Assembly (NCBI GenBank): GCA_902783095.1
Contig: CACZPX010000224.1
Span: 1 to 18,896 of the forward strand
Source of the DNA: an uncultured Lachnospiraceae bacterium
GTDB lineage: Bacteria > Bacillota > Clostridia > Lachnospirales > Lachnospiraceae
Reading direction: 5' to 3'
Length of the DNA: 18,896 nucleotides
Position numbers and translations under genes: made by a program. The stretch's first letter is position 1. Each line of letters opens with the position of its first letter. Positions 1 to 5,144 of the stretch are shown in pieces. The notes below the pieces were generated by a model. That model made no database searches and was not told where the DNA came from. It was given only the letters and a program-made list of their open reading frames with translations.

Positions 1-800
1 ATGTACAGGCCCTCGCCGTCGACCCAGTCCACGTACGAGCCGGGGAAGGCGCTCGTGGAAAACTTCTGCTCATCGCAGACCACGTGCGAGAATTCTTCCT
101 CTTCGTCGTTCAGCGCCTCCGGAAGACGGGCGGCGTAGTCCCAGAAGGCAGCCGTGTTTTCCAGCGCATAGAAGCGGGTGCCGCCGCCGTCCGGAAGCTC
201 CAGGTTTTCTTCGCCCAGGCGCAGGACAGTCGCGCTGCCGTCTTCCCAGGCAAAGAGGACGGAACGGTCGCCGGGCGCTGTGACGGTTTCCGTCTGCGCG
301 CCGACGGTGATCTCCGTAAAGCGGCTGACTAAGGTTCCGATCACGTCCTGATTTGCCGTCTGGACGGCGGTGGTGCCGTCGTTCCCGCCGATCGACACGG
401 CAACGGAGACAGGCGGCGCGGTCCGAATATTCTCCAGACGCGCATCGCTCAGCGCAAGATACAGCGGCGTGCCCTCTGTTAAGGCGGGGGCGGCAGGGGA
501 CGCGTCGGCGGCCGACTCGGTCGGAACGTCGGGCGTGGCAGAGGACGTATCGGCGGCCGATTCGGTCGGAACGTCCGGTTCGGTCGATCCTGCGGTCGCG
601 GCAGTATCCGTACTGTTTGCCGCGGCGGTATCCTCAATGTCCGCCGCAGCGGTTTTTTCGGGGCCCGTTTCCGTCCCGGCGGCAGACGTCGCCCCGGGTA
701 CGGGGGCCGTGCTTTCGGAACAGGCGGAAAACAGCAGGGACAGGATTAGCAGGCCGGCAAAAAATGCGCGGAGCCGGGAACGTCGGATGATCGGTTTCAT
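1..800 (-). CDS. Putative lipoprotein with low-complexity linker (3' end outside window)
   Basis: The first 266 codons are visible and no stop is reached at the left edge. The start at 800 is preceded by AAGGAGG with good spacing. Residues 1-27 form a lipoprotein signal: Arg-rich n-region, hydrophobic core and a lipobox ending FSA-Cys27, so export and lipid anchoring at the outer face of the membrane are likely. Residues about 28-115 are a Thr/Ala/Ser/Asp/Pro-rich linker containing two near-identical 15-residue units (PDVPTESAAD). From about residue 116 (LYLALSDARLENI) a folded domain begins, rich in acidic residues and beta-type sequence. I do not recognise this domain. It lies 41 bp downstream of the M20 peptidase gene on the same strand and is probably co-transcribed, which fits a peptide- or envelope-related role, but that is only inference. 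Confidence 0.75.
   Translation of the reverse strand, partial: MKPIIRRSRLRAFFAGLLILSLLFSACSESTAPVPGATSAAGTETGPEKTAAADIEDTAAANSTDTAATAGSTEPDVPTESAADTSSATPDVPTESAADASPAAPALTEGTPLYLALSDARLENIRTAPPVSVAVSIGGNDGTTAVQTANQDVIGTLVSRFTEITVGAQTETVTAPGDRSVLFAWEDGSATVLRLGEENLELPDGGGTRFYALENTAAFWDYAARLPEALNDEEEEFSHVVCDEQKFSTSAFPGSYVDWVDGEGLY
499..577. repeat. 45-bp-period tandem repeat inside the lipoprotein linker
   Basis: Two imperfect direct copies (about 499-531 and 544-576) share the core CGGCGGCCGA followed by TCGGTCGGAACGTC. They encode the duplicated PDVPTESAAD units of the lipoprotein linker. The differences between copies are mostly at third codon positions. Confidence 0.7.
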
Positions 801-841
801 GGTGCCCCTCCTTGTAAAATGTATGCGTCAGACAACGCCGG

Positions 842-1942
842 TCAGTCTTTGGCCAGCTCTTCGATCAGGCGCGCAAAGTCCACCAGATCCCGGACCGCAA
901 GGCTCTCCTGCGTGGAGTGGACCTTGGTCATGCCGGTGCCCAGCACCACGGGCGTGATGCCGTGACTTACCAGCACGCAGGCGTCGGAACCGCCGGCGCC
1001 CAGCGTGGCCAGCCAGGGCAGCCCCGCCTTTTCCACGGCGCGCTTTGTCATCTGAATGTAGGGATCTTCCTCGGTCAGCAGGTAGCCGGCGTAGGACTTG
1101 GTCACGTTGCACTCCAGCATGGCGCCAGCCTCGTCCGCGGCGGTCTGCAGGCAGCCCACCATGTGCGCCACCTGCGCCTCCATGCCCTCCGGCGTCTGGC
1201 TGCGCACCTCCGCGGCGATCTCGCAGCGGTCCGGCACGATGTTGGTCGGGAAATCCGTGTGGATGGAGCCGATGTTGCAGGTGGTCGTATCATTGACGCG
1301 CAGCAGATCCATCTTCGCGATGCCCTTTGCCATCACCTGGATGGCGCTTATGCCGTTCTGCGGTTCCAGCCCGGCGTGGGCGCTCTTGCCGTGCATCACG
1401 GCGGTGATCTTGGCGCTGTGCGGGGCGGAGAGCACCAGGCTGCCGGGGGCGCCGCCTGCGTCGCAGACGAACACGACCTTGCTGTCGATCGCATCGTAGT
1501 CGTCAAAGGCCTTGGCGCCGTTTAGGCCGCTTTCCTCGCCAACGGAGAAGAAGAGTTCCAGCGGACGGTGCGGCGTGCCGTCCTCGTTCAGGGAGCGGAC
1601 CGTCTCTAAGATGGCGCAGATGCCGGACTTGTCGTCGCCGCCCAGCACGGTGGTGCCGTCGCTGTAGATCACGCCGTCTTTGATGACGGGTTTTACGCCC
1701 TTTCCGGGCACCACGGTGTCCATGTGCGCGTTCAGAAGAATGGGTTCGCCGCCGGTCGTGCCGGGGACTTTGGCCAGGATGTTTTTGCCCTCGTAGCCGG
1801 GCACGCCGTAGGTCTTGATCTCCAGACCCATCGCGGTCAGATCCGCGGCCAGGCGCTCGCTCATCTCGCGTTCATGGCCGGTCTCGCTGTCGATCTGTAC
1901 GTAATCCAAAAAATTCTGAAGCAGTCGTTCACGGTTTATCAT
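842..1942 (-). CDS. M20 family (peptidase T-like) zinc metallopeptidase
   Basis: A 366-residue cytoplasmic di-zinc exopeptidase of the M20 family. Metal-ligand motifs are in place: H73 and D75 (NAHMDTV), the GGDD motif at 101-104, the catalytic/metal Glu pair E136-E137 (VGEESG), D161 (VCDAGG) and H342 (KVHSTQ). The dimerisation domain between them includes SAHAGLEPQNG. The length and the GGDDKSG and VHSTQES motifs resemble the PepT-like branch (peptidase T, tripeptide-type) rather than ArgE/DapE. The exact substrate cannot be read from sequence. The reading frame is open further upstream, but the start at 1942 is chosen because AGAAGGGAG lies just before it and the protein begins at the usual family position (MINRERLLQNFLDYVQID). 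The gene has its own promoter at 2016-2044 and leads into the lipoprotein gene. Confidence 0.92.
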   Translation of the reverse strand: MINRERLLQNFLDYVQIDSETGHEREMSERLAADLTAMGLEIKTYGVPGYEGKNILAKVPGTTGGEPILLNAHMDTVVPGKGVKPVIKDGVIYSDGTTVLGGDDKSGICAILETVRSLNEDGTPHRPLELFFSVGEESGLNGAKAFDDYDAIDSKVVFVCDAGGAPGSLVLSAPHSAKITAVMHGKSAHAGLEPQNGISAIQVMAKGIAKMDLLRVNDTTTCNIGSIHTDFPTNIVPDRCEIAAEVRSQTPEGMEAQVAHMVGCLQTAADEAGAMLECNVTKSYAGYLLTEEDPYIQMTKRAVEKAGLPWLATLGAGGSDACVLVSHGITPVVLGTGMTKVHSTQESLAVRDLVDFARLIEELAKD

Positions 1943-2015
1943 GGTTTCTCCCTTCTCTGTAGGAATGCTGTGCGGGCAGGCGGCTGCGTTCCGGCCGGCA
2001 TGTGCGCACAGCTCT

Positions 2016-2044
2016 ATTTTAGCGGGAATGCGGCCGGTTGGCAA
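2016..2044 (-). promoter_or_regulatory. Sigma-A type promoter for the peptidase-lipoprotein operon
   Basis: On the minus strand, TTGCCA (2044-2039) and TAAAAT (2021-2016) are separated by exactly 17 bp. It lies about 65 bp upstream of the chosen peptidase start. Confidence 0.6.
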
Positions 2045-2145
2045 CTGCCGGCGCGCGTTGGCGAAGATGCCGGACAGACGCCGAAAAGAAGCGCAAAAAG
2101 ACGGCGGAAACCCTGTAAATATAAGCAAATCAAAGGCCGGAAACG

Positions 2146-2174
2146 TTGCCACGCCGGCAAAAAACGTTTATACT
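2146..2174 (+). promoter_or_regulatory. Sigma-A type promoter for purC
   Basis: TTGCCA (2146-2151) and TATACT (2169-2174) with a 17-bp spacer, in a locally A+T-rich patch. The predicted transcript start near 2181 leaves a leader of about 110 nt before purC. Confidence 0.65.
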
Positions 2175-2290
2175 ATAGAAAACTTTGAACAGAGACGGAC
2201 CCCGGACAGACGCCGTGCAGACGGAAGGCATCCCGGACGCGGCATAAACAGGCGGACCTTCGACGGACAGAACCATAAAAGGAGTACAAA

Positions 2291-3160
2291 ATGACAGAGT
2301 TAAAACCGATCAAAGAGGGCAAGGTACGCGAGATCTACGACAACGGCGATACGCTGATCATGGTCGCGACGGACAGGATCAGCTGCTTTGACGTGATCCT
2401 GCACAATCAGGTCACCAAGAAGGGCACCGTGCTGACGCAGATGTCCAAGTTCTGGTTTGACATGACGAAGGACATCGTTCCGAACCACATGGTGTCCGTG
2501 GATAACAACGACATGCCGGAGTTCTTCCGTCAGCCGCAGTTTATGGGCAACAGCATGATGTGCAAAAAGCTGACCATGCTGCCCGTGGAGTGCATCGTGC
2601 GCGGCTACATCACCGGAAGCGGCTGGGCCAGCTACAAGAAGAACGGCACCGTGTGCGGCATCACCCTGCCGGAGGGTCTGCTGGAATCCGCCAAGCTGCC
2701 GGAGCCCATCTACACCCCTTCCACCAAGGCGGAGATCGGCGACCACGACGAGAATATCAGCTACGAGCAGAGCGTGGACTATCTGGAGAAGCGATTTCCG
2801 GGCAAGGGCGCGGAATACGCCGCCAAGCTGCGCGACCTGTCCTTAACGCTGTACAAGACCTGCGCGGACTACGCGCTCACCAAGGGCATCATCATTGCGG
2901 ACACCAAGTTTGAGTTCGGCCTGGACGAGAACGGCGAAGTGGTGCTGGGCGACGAGATGCTCACGCCCGACAGCTCCCGCTTCTGGCCGGCAGAGGGCTA
3001 CGAGCCCGGCAAGAGCCAGCCGTCCTTTGACAAGCAGTTTGCGCGCGACTGGCTGAAGGCCAATCCGGACAACGACTGGACGCTGCCGCAGGAGATCGTG
3101 GACAAGACCATCGAAAAGTATCTGACCGGCTACAAACTGCTGACCGGCAAGGATCTGTAA
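2291..3160 (+). CDS. purC: Phosphoribosylaminoimidazole-succinocarboxamide synthase (SAICAR synthetase)
   Basis: A 289-residue protein that joins CAIR and L-aspartate with ATP to make SAICAR in de novo purine synthesis. Family hallmarks are visible: the N-terminal KEGKVREIY nucleotide-binding loop, ATDRISCFD, the ECIVRGYITGSGW motif, PSTKAEIGDHDENIS, the ADTKFEFG motif, and GDEMLTPDSSRFWP near residues 220-233. Length matches the longer clostridial/eukaryote-like PurC form. The start at 2291 follows AAAAGGAG with suitable spacing. It appears monocistronic: its own promoter lies at 2146-2174 and a strong terminator at 3171-3204. No other pur gene is in the window, so it is detached from any purine operon seen here. 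Confidence 0.97.
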   Translation: MTELKPIKEGKVREIYDNGDTLIMVATDRISCFDVILHNQVTKKGTVLTQMSKFWFDMTKDIVPNHMVSVDNNDMPEFFRQPQFMGNSMMCKKLTMLPVECIVRGYITGSGWASYKKNGTVCGITLPEGLLESAKLPEPIYTPSTKAEIGDHDENISYEQSVDYLEKRFPGKGAEYAAKLRDLSLTLYKTCADYALTKGIIIADTKFEFGLDENGEVVLGDEMLTPDSSRFWPAEGYEPGKSQPSFDKQFARDWLKANPDNDWTLPQEIVDKTIEKYLTGYKLLTGKDL

Positions 3161-3170
3161 CGCAAAAGGA

Positions 3171-3204
3171 AGCGGCGGAGGGCACGTGCCCCCGCCGCTC
3201 TTTC
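3171..3204 (+). terminator. Rho-independent terminator after purC
   Basis: AGCGGCGG (3171-3178) pairs with CCGCCGCT (3192-3199). The intervening GGGCAC/GTGCCC also pairs, giving a long G+C-rich stem with one bulged A. It is followed by CTTTCC and starts 10 bp after the purC stop. Confidence 0.75.
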
Positions 3205-3220
3205 CATGGCGGGAGAGTCT

Positions 3221-3264
3221 GTCATCCTGAGCACAGTGCGCACAGCGCACGGAGTCGAAGGATC
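3221..3264. repeat. Interspersed repeat of the GTCATCCTGAG...GAAGGATC type
   Basis: GTCATCCTGAGC at 3221-3232 and GTCGAAGGATC at 3254-3264 form the imperfect ends of a dyad. The middle is filled by the partly self-complementary GTGCGCACAGCGCAC. From memory, motifs with these ends are dispersed in many copies in unrelated bacterial genomes. Only one copy is in this window. It lies immediately before the AraC-type gene. Confidence 0.5.
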
Positions 3265-3296
3265 CCCCCATGGGGCACTATCATAAAGAGGCAATG

Positions 3297-4184
3297 ATGC
3301 AAAAAGACCTGCACGAGACCAATCAATACGAAGATACCGCCTTCCCGGCGCAGATGTACACCACCACGCGGGCGGGGATCGTGCCGCAGGGGCGCGGCTA
3401 TCTGGACCTGCACTGGCACGAGGAACTGCAGTTCACGCTGGTGGTGAGCGGCGCCGTGACCATGCAGGCAAACGGCGTGCCCTACCGGCTGCGGCAGGGC
3501 GAGGCCATCTTTCTGAACCGGAACGTGCTGCACATGTCCGCGGAGCTGACGGACGACGGCTGCTACGTGAGCTTCAATTTCCCGGAAAAGCTGCTCAGCT
3601 TTTTCCCGGGCAGCCGCATGGAGCAGGACGACGTGCTGCCCTTTGCCGGAAATCCGGCCTTTCCGGTGATGGTCTTTACGGCGGACGTGCCCTGGCAAAA
3701 GGATGCGCTGGCGCTTCTGTGGGAGATGAAGGACTGCTTTGACCGGATCTCCGCGGGGCTGTTTGGCCAGTTCCATCCGGAATACCGCGCGGCGCTTCTG
3801 GCGGCGCAGCTCTGGTACGCGATGATCACGCATCTGGACGAGGAACAGCGCGCCAGACAGGGCGTGCGCAAGCAGGAGCGGATCCGCACGCTGATGTCCT
3901 TCGTGCATGAACACTACAGGGAGAGCCTGTCGCTGGCCGACATCGCGGCCGCAGCCGGCGTGAGCGAGGGAGAGTGCTGCCGCTGCTTTAAGCGGATGTC
4001 CGGGGAGACGCCCATCGAGTACCTGAACACCTACCGGGTGATTCGGGCGATGGAGCTTCTGTCCGCGACGGACAAGAGCATCATGGAGATCGCCGCGGCG
4101 GTGGGCTTTGGCGATACCGGCTATTTTTCCCGCTGTTTTAAAAAGCGGACGGGGATCACCCCGACCGCCTACCGAAAAGGCTAA
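3297..4184 (+). CDS. AraC/XylS family transcriptional regulator with N-terminal cupin domain
   Basis: A 295-residue regulator. Residues about 15-90 look like an AraC-type cupin sensing domain (LDLHWHEELQFTLVVSG, then a Gly-rich beta-barrel pattern). The last 100 residues carry the two helix-turn-helix motifs: SLADIAAAAGVSEGECCRCFK, and IMEIAAAVGFGDTGYFSRCFKKRTGITPTAYR, a classic AraC signature. The start at 3297 is chosen because AAAGAGG lies 5 nt before it and the protein then begins MQKDLHETNQYED, as is usual in the family. An alternative start at 3270, with AAGGA at 3258-3262, would add nine residues but sits against the interspersed repeat. A 57-bp gap separates it from the 7-TM gene on the same strand. 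It could control that gene or the glycyl radical operon downstream. The ligand is unknown. Confidence 0.9.
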   Translation: MQKDLHETNQYEDTAFPAQMYTTTRAGIVPQGRGYLDLHWHEELQFTLVVSGAVTMQANGVPYRLRQGEAIFLNRNVLHMSAELTDDGCYVSFNFPEKLLSFFPGSRMEQDDVLPFAGNPAFPVMVFTADVPWQKDALALLWEMKDCFDRISAGLFGQFHPEYRAALLAAQLWYAMITHLDEEQRARQGVRKQERIRTLMSFVHEHYRESLSLADIAAAAGVSEGECCRCFKRMSGETPIEYLNTYRVIRAMELLSATDKSIMEIAAAVGFGDTGYFSRCFKKRTGITPTAYRKG

Positions 4185-4241
4185 GACGCGCCGCCTGACG
4201 GGCGGAGGAACCCGGCGCGCGCCCGGCGTGAGGATAGAGTT

Positions 4242-4883
4242 TTGAAATACGGAGAGAGCGCTTTTGATATCATCTATCTGGCGTTTGCCGTCGTCATGGG
4301 CATCCGGATCCTTAAGATGCGAAAGGGCAGGGCGGGGACCCTGGCGGGCAGTGCGGTCCTGATTTTGGGGCTGGGAGACGCCTTCCATCTGGTGCCGCGC
4401 GTGCTCAATTACTTTCTGGAGACGGACCTGACGGTCTGGCTGGGCTTTGGCAAGCTGGTCACGTCCATCACCATGACGGTGTTTTATCTGCTGATGGTCC
4501 GGCTGTGGGCAGAGGCGTACGGGGAGCAGGCGGACAGGCGGTTATACGGCACCGTCTGGGCGCTGGTCGCACTGCGCGTCCTGCTGTGCCTGCTGCCGCA
4601 GAACCACTGGTTCCGGAACGAAGGCTCCGTGCTGTGGGGCGTTCTGCGCAATTTGCCGTTTGTGGCACACGGCGCGATCGTCATCCGGCTCTATTACACA
4701 AAGCGCGCGCAGATCGCGCGGCTTCGCCCGGTGTGGCTGCTGATCGCCCTGTCGTTTCTGTTCTACATTCCCGTGGCGGTGGCGGCGCCGCTGGTCCCGA
4801 TGCTGGTCATGCTGATGCTGCCCAAGACCGTATGCTACATGATCCTGATCGTGGTGCTGGCCGGATACGTGAAAGAGCGCTGA
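4242..4883 (+). CDS. Uncharacterised seven-helix membrane protein
   Basis: A 213-residue polytopic membrane protein with about seven predicted hydrophobic helices, near residues 7-23, 33-52, 64-88, 100-118, 127-149, 162-184 and 188-209, and short charged loops between them. Conserved-looking polar residues within helices include the GDAFHLVPR segment at the end of helix 2 and VAHGAIVIRLYY in helix 5, which could form a binding or catalytic site. I do not recognise the family and assign no function. Translation starts at TTG (4242), with AGGA 6 nt upstream; no ATG or GTG fits better. It follows the AraC-type gene on the same strand and is closed by a terminator at 4906-4939, so it is probably the last gene of that small operon. 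Confidence 0.75.
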   Translation: MKYGESAFDIIYLAFAVVMGIRILKMRKGRAGTLAGSAVLILGLGDAFHLVPRVLNYFLETDLTVWLGFGKLVTSITMTVFYLLMVRLWAEAYGEQADRRLYGTVWALVALRVLLCLLPQNHWFRNEGSVLWGVLRNLPFVAHGAIVIRLYYTKRAQIARLRPVWLLIALSFLFYIPVAVAAPLVPMLVMLMLPKTVCYMILIVVLAGYVKER

Positions 4884-4905
4884 AACAGTCAAAACAGAAA
4901 ACGCA

Positions 4906-4940
4906 AAAGACGGCAGCAGGGCGAACCGCTGCCGTCTTTG
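4906..4940 (+). terminator. Rho-independent terminator after the 7-TM gene
   Basis: AAAGACGGCAGC (4906-4917) pairs perfectly with GCTGCCGTCTTT (4928-4939) around a 10-nt loop. The A-tract and T-tract at the ends could make it work in both directions. It lies 22 bp after the stop codon. Confidence 0.85.
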
Positions 4941-4954
4941 TCAATATCGTCCGG

Positions 4955-4978
4955 GTTCTGCATAGGATTATGCAGGAC
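4955..4978. promoter_or_regulatory. Symmetric operator upstream of the glycyl radical operon
   Basis: GTTCTGCATA and TATGCAGGAC are complementary at 9 of 10 positions around a 4-bp centre (GGAT). The centre lies about 42 bp before the start point predicted from the -10 box at 4997-5002. This is where a class II activator of the CRP/FNR type usually binds. The half-site TGCATA is not the FNR consensus TTGAT, so the factor is unknown. Confidence 0.55.
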
Positions 4979-4996
4979 TTTTTGCTTTGCGGGCAG

Positions 4997-5009
4997 TATA
5001 ATGAGAGCG
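4997..5009 (+). promoter_or_regulatory. Predicted activator-dependent promoter of the glycyl radical operon
   Basis: A consensus TATAAT lies at 4997-5002, with no acceptable -35 element 15-19 bp upstream (the region reads AGGACTTT). A perfect -10, a missing -35 and an adjacent symmetric site suggest an activated promoter. The predicted start is near 5009, giving a leader of about 135 nt that contains the hairpin repeat. Confidence 0.5.
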
Positions 5010-5016
5010 GATCATC

Positions 5017-5034
5017 ATGAAGATGCGGGGACGG
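5017..5034. repeat. Partial copy of the palindromic repeat terminus
   Basis: GAAGATGCGGGGACGG (5019-5034) differs at one base from the first 16 bases of the adjacent full element (GAAGACGCGGGGACGG). It abuts that element directly. Confidence 0.7.
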
Positions 5035-5103
5035 TGAAGACGCGGGGACGGTCCTTCTGTCTTCATTTTGATGAAGACAGAAGGACCGTCCCCGCGTCTT
5101 CAC
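5034..5103. repeat. Palindromic hairpin repeat, copy 1
   Basis: Two perfectly complementary 33-nt arms (5034-5066 and 5071-5103) flank a TTTG loop. The arms begin GTGAAGACGCGGGGACGGTC. The same element occurs at 12849-12914 and 18139-18208. In RNA it would be a very stable hairpin. It lies 41 bp before the start codon of the glycyl radical enzyme, inside the predicted leader. Confidence 0.92.
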
Positions 5104-5144
5104 CTCTTTACCGCTTCATCGGTTACAGATAAAGGAGGAGAATC

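Larger units (their letters stand above)
1943..2290. other. Divergent intergenic region between the peptidase and purC
   Basis: This 348-bp gap holds the two back-to-back promoters described separately and the 5' leaders of both genes, about 65 nt for the peptidase and about 110 nt for purC. Overlapping open frames here have no ribosome binding site and are read as chance frames. I looked for a purine riboswitch in the purC leader and found no recognisable core. Confidence 0.6.

Noticed and set aside
2181..2290. Purine riboswitch in the purC leader
   Set aside because: No conserved three-way-junction core or terminator was found in the 110-nt leader.
3222..4388. A 388-codon open frame on the minus strand across the AraC-type gene
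   Set aside because: It is antisense to a clear AraC-type protein, is His/Arg/Gln-rich, has no ribosome binding site and includes the interspersed repeat. It is a by-product of high G+C codon use.
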